From: Rhizobium favelukesii
Lineage (GTDB): Bacteria > Pseudomonadota > Alphaproteobacteria > Rhizobiales > Rhizobiaceae
Direction of reading: 5' to 3'
Assembly (NCBI RefSeq): GCF_000577275.2
Contig: NZ_HG916855.1
Coordinates: 558,001-622,000, forward strand
DNA length: 64,000 bases
The position numbers were made by a program, and so were the translations under genes. The notes below the pieces were generated by a model. That model was not told the DNA's origin. It ran no database searches and was given only the letters and a program-made list of their open reading frames with translations. Positions 34,232-43,669 of the stretch are shown here, piece after piece. Every line of letters starts with the position of its first letter. Position 1 is the stretch's first letter.

Positions 34232-37200
34232 CAGATTTCCTCCAAGACGACGAGGACATCGCCGGCTTTCACGTTGCGGCCGGGGCCCGCGCGCAGATCG
34301 CGGACGCGCCCGGCGGCATGGGCGGTCACATTGATTTCCATCTTCATGGATTCGATGATGGCAAGCGTCTCGCCGGAGGCGACCGGCTGGCCTTCTTCGA
34401 CGAGGATCTTCCAGACGTTGCCGGGCACGGCGCTTTCGATGCCGAAGCAGCCTTCTGGAATATCGCCCCCAAGCCCAGGACCGGTGCCGGCCTCGTCGAC
34501 GACAAAACTGTCGAGGCCGAAATCCTTCCAGCGCTGGCGTTCGGCCTCGAAGGCCAATTGCTGGTTGGCCTTAAAGGCGCCGATGGCCTGCGCGTTGACG
34601 GCAAGCTCCGCTTCATAGGCCGCATAGCTGAATTCGGTCTCCTCGATGCGGATCGGATAGCCGCCGTGAGGGAAGGCGGCGCGCGCCTCGGTCAGTTCCT
34701 CATGGCTCACGGGGAAGAAGCGGATCTGATCGAAGAAGTCGAGCAGCCAGGGCTTTTCCTTGGAAAAGACTGGCGTCTGGTGCCAGGTGTTCCAGACCTG
34801 GATCGTGCGGCCGAAAAGCTGATAGCCGCCCGGACCTTCCATGCCGTAGATACACATATAGGCGCCGCCGATGCCGACGGCGTTTTCCGGCGTCCAGGTT
34901 CGGGCCGGATTATATTTGGTCGTCACCAGACGATGGCGCGGGTCCATCGGTGTGGCCACCGGCGCGCCGAGATAGACGTCGCCGAGCCCGAGGACGATAT
35001 AGCTGGCGTCGAAGACGATGTTGCGCACCGCCTGTTCGTCGGCCAGGCCGTTGATGCGGCGGATGAACTCGATATTCGACGGGCACCATGGCGCATTGGG
35101 GCGGACAAGCTCCTGGTATTTGCGCATCGCAAGTTCGGCGTCGGGATCGTTCCAGGAGAGCGGCAGATGCACGACCCGGCTCGGGACCTTCACCGCCTGC
35201 GCCGGCGGCAGGCAAGCCTCGATCTCGGTCAAGAGGCCAACGAGGCGCGTGCGGGTAAGACCGGTTCCATCATAGTGGATCTGCAGCGACCGTATGCCGG
35301 GCGTGAGATCGACGAGCCCCGGAAGCTTCGCGTCCGTGATCGCCTGCATCAGCAGATGCACGCGCAGGCGCAGCGCGATATCGAGCTGCATCGGTCCGTA
35401 CTCGACCAGCAGATTGTCGTCGCCCTGGCGGCGATAGACCACGGGGACCGGTCCCACCTCGTTGCGTCCGATGATCGCGGCACCGGCATCGTCGCCGATG
35501 CGCTTCACCATCGGCCCGGCGATCGGGTCCTCGGCGCGTTTTAGAGCACGGAAGCGGATCTTGTCGCCCGGTTTGAACTGACCCATCTTCCATTGCTCGT
35601 CGCGAGCAATCACCGCCGGGCAGACGAAGCCGCCGAGGCTTGGGCCGTCGGGGCCGAGAATGATCGGCATGTCGCCGGTGAAGTCGATTGCGCCCACCGC
35701 ATAGGCATTATCGTGCAGGTTGGATGGATGAAGTCCCGCTTCGCCGCCGTCGGCGCGCGCCCATTTTGGCGCGGGGCCGATCAGGCGCACGCCGGTGCGG
35801 GCGCTGTTGAAATGAACCTCGTATTCGGTGGCAAACAGCGTTTCGATATCTTCCTCCAGAAAGAAATCGGGAGCGCCATGGGGACCGTAGAGCACGCCGA
35901 CCTCCCAGTCGCGCGTGAGCCGGACTGGCTCATTAGCCGGCTTTGATACTGACTGCGGAACACGCGCCAGCCGCAGCACATGTCCGGCGCGAAGCGTTCC
36001 CGTGGCATGACCACCGAACTTGCCCAGGCCGAAGGTTGCGCGCGAACCGAGCACTTCCGGGGCCGCGAACCCGCCCGCGACGGCGAGATAGGAGCGCTGC
36101 CCGGCACCGGCGATCGCCCCGATCGCAAGCGTTTGGCCCGCCTTTACGAGGATTGCCATGCCGTGCTGAACCGGCGTGCCGTCGAGTGTCATCGGCATTT
36201 GTGCGCCGGCCAGTGCGACCGTGACATCCGAGAAGAATTTGAGCACAGGGCCGGAGACGGTAATCTCGAGTGCCGCCGTTTCGTCGGCGTTTCCGAGCAC
36301 CCGGTTGGCATGGCGGAAGGATCGTTCGTCCATCGGTCCGCTTGGCGGCACCCCGACATGCCAGAGACCCAGCCGTCCGGGCAGTTCCTGCAGGCTCGAT
36401 TGAGCGCCCGGCGCTATTACTTCGACGACATCCGGCACGAAGACAAAATCCTTGAGTGCCGTCGTTGCCACATTGCCGCTCGCCAGCAGATCGGAAGCCG
36501 CGATCGCTTTCAGATAATCGAGATTGGTCTCGATCCCGGAAATCGCGCTGTCCTCGAGCGCCTTGCCGAGTGCCTCGATTGCGGCGGGGCGATCCTTAGC
36601 CTTCACGATCACCTTGGCGAGCATGGGATCGTAATAGGAGCTTACCTCTGTGCCCGTCTCGATCCAACCGTCGACACGCACGTTTTCGGGAAAGACAACC
36701 TCGGTCAGAAGTCCAGCACTTGGCCTGAACCCGGCATGCGGCATTTCGGCATAGATGCGCGCCTCGATGGCAGCACCCTTGGGAACGAGATTCTCCTTGC
36801 CGGCGAGCACGTCTTCGCCCGCGGCCTGGCGGATCATCCACTCGACGAGATCGATGCCGAAGACCGCTTCGGTGACCGGATGCTCGACCTGCAGCCGGGT
36901 GTTGACCTCAAGGAAATAAAATTCCTCGCCAGCCGGATCATAGATGAATTCGACCGTTCCCGCCGACCGGTAGTGGGCGGAGGCGCCGAGGGCGACGGCC
37001 GCTGCATGCAGGCGGGTTCGAACGGCGTCGGACAACCCCGGCGCTGGCGTCTCCTCGATCACCTTCTGGTTCCGGCGCTGCAAAGAGCAGTCGCGTTCGC
37101 CAAGCGCGATCACCCGGCCATTGCCGTCGCCGAAAATCTGCACTTCGACATGGCGGGCCCTGGCGACAAAGCGTTCAAGATAGACGCGGGCATCGCCGAA

Positions 37201-37770
37201 GCTTGCGCGCGCGGTACGCTGCACGCTCTCGAAGGCTGCCTTCAGGCTTTCGGGGTTGTCGCAAAGCTGCATGCCGATGCCACCGCCGCCGGCGGTCGAT
37301 TTCAGCATCAGCGGATAGCCGATGTCGGTCGCGGCCGTGAGCGCGTCGTCGCTCGTCTCCAACAGTGTGCTGCCGCGAAGTAGCGGCACACCGCTTTCGC
37401 GCGCCAGCTCGCGGGCAGTATGTTTCAGCCCGAAGGCGGCGATATTGCCGGGCGTCGGGCCGATGAAGGCAATGCCTTCCTTCGCCAGCCGCTCGGCAAA
37501 GCCGATATTCTCCGACAGGAAGCCGTAGCCCGGATGCACGGCTTCGGCACCGGTCGCCTTGCAGGCAGCGATGACGGCGTCGACGTCGAGGTAGCTTTCG
37601 GACGCCGGTGCCGGACCGAGCCGTACCGCCTCGTCCGCCATCAGTACAGCCTTGGAAAAGCGGTCGGCATCCGAATAGACGGCGACGGAGGCAATACCCA
37701 TGCGCTGCAACGTCTTGATGATCCGGACAGCGATTTCGCCCCGGTTTGCGATCAGAACCTTCTTGAACAT
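34231..37770 (-). CDS. Guanidine carboxylase (annotated as urea carboxylase), biotin-dependent
   Basis: 1179 residues from the ATG at 37770 (the frame runs further upstream without similarity). Order: biotin carboxylase with ATP-grasp (1-450, FKKVLIANRGEIAVRI; STAGGGGIGM), KipA-like carboxyltransferase domain (about 470-790), KipI-like domain (about 800-1010), and biotin carrier domain with K1143 in ESMKM. It carboxylates urea or guanidine with ATP and bicarbonate. The riboswitch and the DUF1989 partners point to guanidine as the physiological substrate; published work shows that enzymes in this context prefer it. The sequence alone does not settle specificity. Confidence 0.93.
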   Translation of the reverse strand: MFKKVLIANRGEIAVRIIKTLQRMGIASVAVYSDADRFSKAVLMADEAVRLGPAPASESYLDVDAVIAACKATGAEAVHPGYGFLSENIGFAERLAKEGIAFIGPTPGNIAAFGLKHTARELARESGVPLLRGSTLLETSDDALTAATDIGYPLMLKSTAGGGGIGMQLCDNPESLKAAFESVQRTARASFGDARVYLERFVARARHVEVQIFGDGNGRVIALGERDCSLQRRNQKVIEETPAPGLSDAVRTRLHAAAVALGASAHYRSAGTVEFIYDPAGEEFYFLEVNTRLQVEHPVTEAVFGIDLVEWMIRQAAGEDVLAGKENLVPKGAAIEARIYAEMPHAGFRPSAGLLTEVVFPENVRVDGWIETGTEVSSYYDPMLAKVIVKAKDRPAAIEALGKALEDSAISGIETNLDYLKAIAASDLLASGNVATTALKDFVFVPDVVEVIAPGAQSSLQELPGRLGLWHVGVPPSGPMDERSFRHANRVLGNADETAALEITVSGPVLKFFSDVTVALAGAQMPMTLDGTPVQHGMAILVKAGQTLAIGAIAGAGQRSYLAVAGGFAAPEVLGSRATFGLGKFGGHATGTLRAGHVLRLARVPQSVSKPANEPVRLTRDWEVGVLYGPHGAPDFFLEEDIETLFATEYEVHFNSARTGVRLIGPAPKWARADGGEAGLHPSNLHDNAYAVGAIDFTGDMPIILGPDGPSLGGFVCPAVIARDEQWKMGQFKPGDKIRFRALKRAEDPIAGPMVKRIGDDAGAAIIGRNEVGPVPVVYRRQGDDNLLVEYGPMQLDIALRLRVHLLMQAITDAKLPGLVDLTPGIRSLQIHYDGTGLTRTRLVGLLTEIEACLPPAQAVKVPSRVVHLPLSWNDPDAELAMRKYQELVRPNAPWCPSNIEFIRRINGLADEQAVRNIVFDASYIVLGLGDVYLGAPVATPMDPRHRLVTTKYNPARTWTPENAVGIGGAYMCIYGMEGPGGYQLFGRTIQVWNTWHQTPVFSKEKPWLLDFFDQIRFFPVSHEELTEARAAFPHGGYPIRIEETEFSYAAYEAELAVNAQAIGAFKANQQLAFEAERQRWKDFGLDSFVVDEAGTGPGLGGDIPEGCFGIESAVPGNVWKILVEEGQPVASGETLAIIESMKMEINVTAHAAGRVRDLRAGPGRNVKAGDVLVVLEEI

Positions 37771-37771
37771 G

Positions 37772-38422
37772 TCAGACCTCGCTGTCCCAGACCAGCACTC
37801 GGATCGGTGTCGGATCAAAACCGTTGCAAGGATTGTTGATCTGCGGGCAATTGGAGATGACGAGCAGGACATCCATTTCCGCTTTCAGCTCCACATAGTC
37901 GCCCGGTGCGGAAATCCCGTCGACGATCGTCATCTCGCCGCTCGGCTCGATGGGTACGTTCATGAAGAAATTGATGTTGGGGACGACATCGCGCTTGCTC
38001 ATGCCGTGCCTGCATACTTCGAGAACGAAATTGTCCCGGCAGGCATGGAGATATTTGGTGCCATTGCCGAAGCGGACTGTATTACTCTCGCAGGAGCAGG
38101 CGCCGGCTGAGGTATCGTGGCGACCGCAACTGTCGGCGGCCATGGTCAGCATCACCCGGCCTTCATTGGAGATGATTTTGGTGCCGGTCGAGATATAGGC
38201 CGCGCCCTGTTCGCGCATCGTGTCCTGGTTGGAATAGCGCTCGCAATAGTCTTCCGCGCTATAGAAGAGCGTGTCGATCGCCTGCTGGCCGTATGTGTCC
38301 TCGATGCGCAACATCTGGCCCTTGCGGATAACCGTCGAGAACGGTGCTTCGGCGGCAATGAAGTGATCCTGCACGGCGTTCTCGAGCGTGCGGAAGGGTG
38401 CTGTCTGGATGAAATCGGTCAT
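37772..38422 (-). CDS. Carboxyguanidine deiminase subunit, DUF1989 (urea carboxylase-associated protein 1)
   Basis: 216 residues, start ATG at 38422 with GGGGAG upstream. DUF1989 protein with the conserved block SCGRHDTSAGACSCESN (HD plus cysteine-rich loop) and the tail ISNCPQINNPCNGFDPTPI. Together with the next DUF1989 protein it forms a heteromer (CgdAB in the literature) that deiminates carboxyguanidine to allophanate and ammonia. It starts 13 bp after its partner's stop, and its own stop lies just before the carboxylase start. Confidence 0.9.
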   Translation of the reverse strand: MTDFIQTAPFRTLENAVQDHFIAAEAPFSTVIRKGQMLRIEDTYGQQAIDTLFYSAEDYCERYSNQDTMREQGAAYISTGTKIISNEGRVMLTMAADSCGRHDTSAGACSCESNTVRFGNGTKYLHACRDNFVLEVCRHGMSKRDVVPNINFFMNVPIEPSGEMTIVDGISAPGDYVELKAEMDVLLVISNCPQINNPCNGFDPTPIRVLVWDSEV

Positions 38423-38435
38423 GGTCTTGCTCCCC

Positions 38436-39254
38436 TCACAATGCCGCCAGCGTGTTGTTTTCAAAACCGCGTACGGCTTCAGCAGTCGCGGTCCGGCAAA
38501 GGTCGTCGGCAGGAGGCTCGACCGCTGCGACGCGGGTGACGGTCACCGGATTCGGCCGGTAAACCTTGTCCGGATCGAACGGGTGAGGGCAGTTGGAAAA
38601 GCCGACGATCATATCCATCTCGGCGCGCAGCTCGACATAATCGCCTCCATGCAGAAGTTCCGGCTTCCACAGGAAGGCGCCGTCCTGATCGACGCGGACG
38701 GGGGCAAAGAGCGCCAGCGCCGGCGGAATGTCACGCTTGTCGAACCCGGCCTTGGTCGCAAGCAGGATCAAGTTGTCACGGGTATTGCGCGTGCCGTCTG
38801 CGTATTTTGCCGCGTTCGACGCAGAGGTCGAGCCGCCCATCAGTCCATCATGGGCGCCGCAGGAGTCTTCCGTCACCGAAAACATCACCCGGCCCATGTC
38901 GGAGAAGATCACCCGGCCCTTGCCGAGAGCAGTCGTCCACTGCACCTTCACCGTGTCAGGCAGATTCAGCCGCTCGCTCGTATCGGCAGCGCTCCAGGCG
39001 ACGAGGGAGATCGTCGAGAAGCCGTGATCGAGGCTGACGCGTAACACTTCGTTCTTCTTGACACGGGTCGACCAGTACCAGCCCCCGGGGATCACTTCGC
39101 GGTGGACGATCTTGTCGGGCGCGATCTCGGGCGCAGGCAATCGGCTTGCTCCCGGTAAGGCCTTCGGCGCGAATTCGAGCCCCTTCCTTTGATGTTCCTC
39201 GTAGCGCGCGCGGTTGGCGGCTATTTCTTCCGGCGAACGTCTGACATGTGTCAC
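38436..39254 (-). CDS. Carboxyguanidine deiminase subunit, DUF1989 (urea carboxylase-associated protein 2)
   Basis: 272 residues from a GTG at 39254, which overlaps the ATPase stop as GTGA and has AGGAG nine bases upstream; the longer frame to 39293 is rejected. DUF1989 fold with SCGAHDGLMGGSTSASN. Compared with its partner, the cysteines of the HD loop are replaced by Gly/Ser, suggesting division of labour, with the metal or catalytic site in the other subunit (inference). Forms the deiminase with the product of 37772-38422. Confidence 0.9.
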   Translation of the reverse strand: MTHVRRSPEEIAANRARYEEHQRKGLEFAPKALPGASRLPAPEIAPDKIVHREVIPGGWYWSTRVKKNEVLRVSLDHGFSTISLVAWSAADTSERLNLPDTVKVQWTTALGKGRVIFSDMGRVMFSVTEDSCGAHDGLMGGSTSASNAAKYADGTRNTRDNLILLATKAGFDKRDIPPALALFAPVRVDQDGAFLWKPELLHGGDYVELRAEMDMIVGFSNCPHPFDPDKVYRPNPVTVTRVAAVEPPADDLCRTATAEAVRGFENNTLAAL

Positions 39255-40078
39255 AGTTGGATTTCTCCTGACGAAGCCAGGTCGTCCCGGCAATGCCCCA
39301 GGGAAGCGACCGGGCCGTCCCGGTCGGGGCTGAAGATCGATGGCGTGCCGGCAAGGCGTGGCGGCCAGATGGAAATGTCCTTGGTGATGGTTGCGCCGTA
39401 GCGCTCCTTTTCCTCTGGACGGTCGCGGCGACGCTCGAAGGCGACGACGCGCGTCGCAAGCGTGAAGGCCTCGCGCATGTCGTGCGTCACCATGACGACG
39501 GTCATCTGCGTTTCGTGCCAGAGCCGCTTCATCAGTGCGTGGATTTCGGCGCGGATGCCCGGATCAAGCGCGCCGAAAGGCTCGTCGAGTAGCAACACCT
39601 TCGGCTTCATGATAAGGGCCTGCGCCAGCGCCAGGCGCTGCTGCATGCCGCCCGAAAGCTGCGCCGGATATTTGTCCTCGGCGCCGGAAAGGCCGACTTC
39701 GCCGATCAGCCGCCGGGCTTCGTCGACCGCGCGGCTACGGGCAGTACCGAAAAGCTTAGCCTTATAGCGGGAAGCGGAGAATTCGCGACCGAGCAGTACG
39801 TTGCCGAGTACGCTCAGATGCGGAAACACCGAGTAGCGCTGGAAGACAACGCCGCGGTCCGGCCCGGGCTCGGGCGGCAGCGGTTCGCCGTCGAGCAGGA
39901 TTGCGCCCCGGGTCGGCCGCTCCTGGCCGAGCAGCATGCGCAGGAACGTCGTCTTCCCACAGCCGGACGGACCGACGAGGGCGACGAAGGCACGCGAGGC
40001 AACTGTCAGCGACACATCCTCAAGCACGATCTGGTCGCCATATTCCTTCCAGACCTTTTCGATCACAAGTTCGCTCAT
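39251..40078 (-). CDS. NitT/TauT-type ABC transporter ATP-binding protein
   Basis: 275 residues from the ATG at 40078 (overlapping the permease stop as ATGA; an upstream ATG at 40102 is out of place). Walker A GPSGCGKT, signature LSGGMQQR, Walker B VLLLDEP, and VTHDMREA. The C-terminal extension is typical of ATPases in urea-carboxylase-linked transporters. It powers guanidine (or related) uptake. Confidence 0.93.
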   Translation of the reverse strand: MSELVIEKVWKEYGDQIVLEDVSLTVASRAFVALVGPSGCGKTTFLRMLLGQERPTRGAILLDGEPLPPEPGPDRGVVFQRYSVFPHLSVLGNVLLGREFSASRYKAKLFGTARSRAVDEARRLIGEVGLSGAEDKYPAQLSGGMQQRLALAQALIMKPKVLLLDEPFGALDPGIRAEIHALMKRLWHETQMTVVMVTHDMREAFTLATRVVAFERRRDRPEEKERYGATITKDISIWPPRLAGTPSIFSPDRDGPVASLGHCRDDLASSGEIQL

Positions 40079-40893
40079 GCCTGCTTCTCCAACTCCGACC
40101 AAGGGAAGAGAGCGATCCGGATGCGATCGAGGATATAATTCATGACCACGGCGAGCAGCGTGATCCAGACGACATAGGGAAAGATGATGTCCATCGAGAG
40201 ATAACGGCGCACGAGGAAGATACGGTAGCCGAGGCCGGAATCCGACGAGATTGCCTCGGCTGCAATCAGGAATAGCCAGGCGGGACCGAGCTGAAGTCTG
40301 AGGCAGGTGATCAGTCGCGGAAGGATCTGCGGCAGAACGACGCGAAGGCCGATCTGCCAGGAAGAGCCGCCGAGCGATTCAGCCTTGACGATCTGTTCGC
40401 GCGGCAGTTCCAGCGCCTTCAGCGCAAGGTCGCGGATCATCGTCGGCGCAACGCCGATGACGATGAGCGCGATCTTGGAGGCTTCCCCAAGCCCCATGGC
40501 GATGAAGAGGATCGGCAGCAGCGCCAGCGGCGGCACCATGGAGATCACGGCGATGAAAGGCGAAAGCAGCGCTCGCAGATAAGGCAGCATGCCGATCAGC
40601 ATGCCAATGACGAGCGCAGTGACGGTCGAAATGCCGAGGCCTGCAAACAGGCGCACCAGGCTCGCCCCCGTATCGGACCAGAGCAGGTATTCGCCTGTGC
40701 GCGGATCAGCGACGAAGGCCAGGCGATCGATCGCCTCGGCAAAACCTGTAAGACCGGGCAGCAGCTTGTCATTGGCGTTTTCCGCCAGCCGCGCCGCCGA
40801 GCCAAAAGTGTAGCTGACGATCAGCAGCAAGAAGGGCAGCAGCATCAAGGCAAGCTGCGCACCTCGGCTCGGCCTCGTGTTGATCCAACGCAT
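40075..40893 (-). CDS. NitT/TauT-type ABC transporter permease
   Basis: 272-residue inner-membrane permease of the SsuC/TauC class with about six helices. The EAA-type loop reads KAESLGGSSWQIGLRVVLPQ. Located between the binding protein and ATPase genes of the guanidine operon. Confidence 0.92.
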   Translation of the reverse strand: MRWINTRPSRGAQLALMLLPFLLLIVSYTFGSAARLAENANDKLLPGLTGFAEAIDRLAFVADPRTGEYLLWSDTGASLVRLFAGLGISTVTALVIGMLIGMLPYLRALLSPFIAVISMVPPLALLPILFIAMGLGEASKIALIVIGVAPTMIRDLALKALELPREQIVKAESLGGSSWQIGLRVVLPQILPRLITCLRLQLGPAWLFLIAAEAISSDSGLGYRIFLVRRYLSMDIIFPYVVWITLLAVVMNYILDRIRIALFPWSELEKQA

Positions 40894-40956
40894 AGGGAAG
40901 CTCCGCAGATGAAGAATGGCGGCGCGGGCAAGGCCACGCCGTTGCTTAAACGTCGC

Positions 40957-42030
40957 TCAGAGCGAACCGTCGGCGGCTGCTTTCATGTAGGTCTCGGTGA
41001 AGCGCAGCTTGACGTTGCCACTGTCGCCGAGAATCTTGCCGTCCGGCATTTCGATGCCGATCACGTCCGCGGACGGCGCGCCATTGCCAAGCAAGCCCTT
41101 CTCGAACAGGAAGTTGCGGACGAGATCCATCGTCTTCGGCAGGCTCCCAGATGCGGTAAAAGCGACAGCATCGGCCGGCTTGGCAAACAGTTTGGTGGCC
41201 GCAAGCTGGGACTCGAAACCCTTGAGATCGGTGCCCGATGCCGAACCCATCGCCTCGCGCGCGGCTTTGCCGTCGGCGCTGTCGGCAGTCAGGAGGGCTG
41301 CGGTCTCATACCAGATACCGGCAAGCGCCTTGCCGAAATTCGGATTGTCCTTCAGCACGCCCGTATTGGCGGCCATCAGGTCGATGATCTCGCCCGGCAC
41401 CTGCGAACTATCGAACACCTTCTTGGCGGAGGGGTCCTCGAGAATGGTCGAGACCAGCGGGTTCCAGGTAACGACTGCGGTCACGTCAGCTGTCTTATAG
41501 GCGGCGACCATGTCGGCATCGGAGGTGTTGACCACCTTCACGTCGCGCTCGGTCATCTTGCTGCTCTCGAGCGCGCGGGCAAGCAGATAGTGCGAGACGG
41601 AAAATTCGACGAGATTGACGTTCTGGCCCTTGATGTCGGCAAGCGCGCTCTTGTCCTTGAGAATGACGGCATCATTGCCGTTCGAGAAGTCGCCGACAAT
41701 GACGGCCGTCGTATCGACGCCGCCGGCGGCCGGGATCGAGAGACCGTCCATATTGGTGAGCGTCACAGCATCGAAGGCGCCGGCCGTATACTGGTTCATC
41801 GATTCGACGTAGTCGTTGAACTGCGTGACCTCGATCTTGATGCCGTATTTATCGGCCCATTTCTTGACGATGCCGTGATCGGCCGCATAACCCCAGGGCA
41901 TCCATCCGACATAGATCGACCAGGCAACCTTGAACTCGGTCTTCTGCGCGGCATCGGCGGAGGTGCCAAAGCCAAGCATCAGGGAAGCTGACAGGGCGGT
42001 GATGGAAAGAAGCTTCGAAAAAGTCTGCAT
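40957..42030 (-). CDS. NitT/TauT-type periplasmic substrate-binding protein
   Basis: 357 residues with a signal peptide (1-28, ending SADAA). Type 2 periplasmic-binding fold: FKVAWSIYVGWMPWGYA and YVESMNQYTAGAFDAVTLTN. Homologues sit in urea-carboxylase-associated operons. First gene after the guanidine-I riboswitch and probably the transporter's guanidine receptor, inferred from the riboswitch. Confidence 0.92.
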   Translation of the reverse strand: MQTFSKLLSITALSASLMLGFGTSADAAQKTEFKVAWSIYVGWMPWGYAADHGIVKKWADKYGIKIEVTQFNDYVESMNQYTAGAFDAVTLTNMDGLSIPAAGGVDTTAVIVGDFSNGNDAVILKDKSALADIKGQNVNLVEFSVSHYLLARALESSKMTERDVKVVNTSDADMVAAYKTADVTAVVTWNPLVSTILEDPSAKKVFDSSQVPGEIIDLMAANTGVLKDNPNFGKALAGIWYETAALLTADSADGKAAREAMGSASGTDLKGFESQLAATKLFAKPADAVAFTASGSLPKTMDLVRNFLFEKGLLGNGAPSADVIGIEMPDGKILGDSGNVKLRFTETYMKAAADGSL

Positions 42031-42103
42031 TTGAAATTCCCCTTTTGCTTTTTTTCAAAAAGGGATCGGCAAAGACCATCGCGCCGCCAATCCCTTGGCT
42101 TAC

Positions 42104-42213
42104 GAGGTCTCCCGGGCTTTTGTCCCGCCGTGCATCCAGTGGGATTTCTCCCCACCAGCGGCAGCTCTCGGACCAGCACGCTTTTTGAAGCGCCGGAACC
42201 CTAGCCACCAACT
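42104..42213 (-). promoter_or_regulatory. Guanidine-I (ykkC) riboswitch
   Basis: On the minus strand, the hallmark blocks appear in order: CTAGGGTTCCG (about 42203-42193), GGTCCGAGAG (42173-42164), then ACGGCGGGACAAAAGCCC followed by GGGAGA (about 42132-42108). These match the ykkC consensus, including the conserved ACGR and GGGAGA segments. The aptamer ends about 75 bp before the binding-protein ATG. Binding of guanidinium normally turns expression on; the expression platform was not resolved. Confidence 0.92.
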
Positions 42214-42225
42214 CAGCAATTTCGA

Positions 42226-42241
42226 AGCAAGAGGCGTGCCA
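42226..42241 (-). promoter_or_regulatory. Sigma-54 (RpoN) promoter of the guanidine operon
   Basis: TGGCACGcctcTTGCT on the minus strand is an exact match to the -24/-12 consensus TGGCACG-N4-TTGCW. Transcription would start about 12 bp after the -12 GC, near 42214, right at the 5' edge of the riboswitch. Confidence 0.85.
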
Positions 42242-42312
42242 AATTATAAACTATTGATTTCTATCATTTCTGTTCGCGCAAGAATCTAGGACTGTCTACA
42301 GTTGATAGCATC

Positions 42313-42329
42313 TGCTCAATGTTTGAGCA
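42313..42329. promoter_or_regulatory. Putative NtrC-type enhancer site
   Basis: TGCTCAATGTTTGAGCA is a 17-bp inverted repeat of the TGC-N11-GCA form recognised by NtrC, with six paired bases per arm. It lies about 100 bp upstream of the predicted start, the usual distance for a sigma-54 enhancer. Binding not shown. Confidence 0.55.
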
Positions 42330-42997
42330 CTGATCGGCGAGGATGTAACCGGAAAACTCTAACCAAAAACGGTCCAGTTTGAAGGGTTCAGATCAATATA
42401 TCCCGAATTGATGCAAGGCCGCTCTCCGCCTCGCGGAGGTGACATCGGGGAATGGACGCGGCTATGCGCTTTAAGCGACCCCGACACCGGGATGGCGACA
42501 TTCCTCGGGATTCTTAAGGTCGTTGACTAAACTCCGCAGGGTACTATCGGGGGCCAAAGTGGAGAGCGTAAACTCGAAGCGCGGCCTTCGTGCCACTAAC
42601 TGGCCCGTCACCATTTTAAGGGACTCCACAATATCGTTGGTCCGAAGAATAAGAGGCCGCCTGCGGCATCGTCGTAGACCACGGCGGGTGGCTATGGCAT
42701 CGGCCTCGACTATGCCCGCGAAATGATCAAGCCTGCGTGAGGATCGCGAACAATGCCCTTGCAATTCGATGCTACCGACTGCCAGATCGTCCCGGCCAGG
42801 ACGCTCGCCGAGCTCAAGGACGGCGAGATCAGGACATAAAAGTCGGGGCAGGAGGCGAGGTTCGTTGCACAATGAGGCCCGTTCATAGAATCGGTATGCC
42901 TGCCTGCTCTGATTTGAAGTGCTGTTTGCGAACGAAAGGACAAGGAGCTATGGCGTAACTCTCGGTTGCTTGAAAGCTCGAGCAAAGGGATGCGGGC
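42330..42997. other. Decayed region with short coding fragments
   Basis: About 670 bp. On the plus strand a fragment reads GGYGIGLDYAREMIKPA and stops near 42740; another starts MPLQFDATDCQIVPARTLAE at 42752 and stops. Both are protein-like but too short to assign. No complete gene. Confidence 0.35.
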
Positions 42998-43510
42998 TCA
43001 CTGTTTAACCGCGCGGGCAGTGTCCACGACATTGCTAACAAACGAGGCTTTCGCTGCCGTGTAACCATCGCCGTCATAGGCGAACTCCTTGGCCAGACTA
43101 AGTTTCAGCGCTTCGTAGGCGGCTGACGTTTCCGGATGCGCGATCAAGTAATTTCGAAACACGATTCGACGGCGGTGCGTCTCGCTTCCTTCAGGGCATA
43201 GATAGATGCGCTGTTTCGGGACGGTGGCTCGCTTCATGAACGCGAATACATCCTTGTCGTAGCGGTTGCCTCGAGGCTCATATCCTGCAATGACCATTAG
43301 GCTGTTCGCTTGAAGCACATCGCCAACCGTTGGCAAGATAACATCGACGTCGATCATGGGCTTGGCTGATAAGCCAGGGATTGCCGTGCTGCCGATGTGC
43401 TCGATAGCGATAACAGCACTCCCCAACAGGCTCTTCAGAGCGTCCGCGATCCTCAAGAAATGATCAGGCCAGCTGGCGTCGTAAGGTACCAGTTCGACCA
43501 ATTCGGGCAT
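42998..43510 (-). CDS. GrpB/UPF0157 family nucleotidyltransferase-fold protein
   Basis: 170 residues: ELVPYDASWPDHF, HIGSTAIPGLSAKPMIDVDVIL, and the terminal AYEALKLSLAKEFAYDGDGYTAAK are the GrpB family hallmarks. GSTAIPGLSAKPxIDV resembles a nucleotidyltransferase loop. Cellular role unknown; some homologues are linked to CoA biosynthesis enzymes. Single gene. Confidence 0.9.
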   Translation of the reverse strand: MPELVELVPYDASWPDHFLRIADALKSLLGSAVIAIEHIGSTAIPGLSAKPMIDVDVILPTVGDVLQANSLMVIAGYEPRGNRYDKDVFAFMKRATVPKQRIYLCPEGSETHRRRIVFRNYLIAHPETSAAYEALKLSLAKEFAYDGDGYTAAKASFVSNVVDTARAVKQ

Positions 43511-43669
43511 ATCCGCTTCCCTTTTCCGGCGAAAGTGCGATTGTGAGCGTCCTTAACCACCGCCGCCTTGATACTGGTTGATGCAATGCCGCCAATGGAA
43601 GATGGCGCGCCGACCTATCGGCAAAGGTCGGCACTGCGAGGAGGAGTTCGTACGGCCGCAAGTGCCACC

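Noticed and set aside
34318-37383. Long plus-strand ORFs (408 and 467 codons) opposite the carboxylase
   Set aside because: They are antisense shadows of a high-GC gene; composition is Arg/Gly-rich without any family, while the minus-strand carboxylase is unmistakable.
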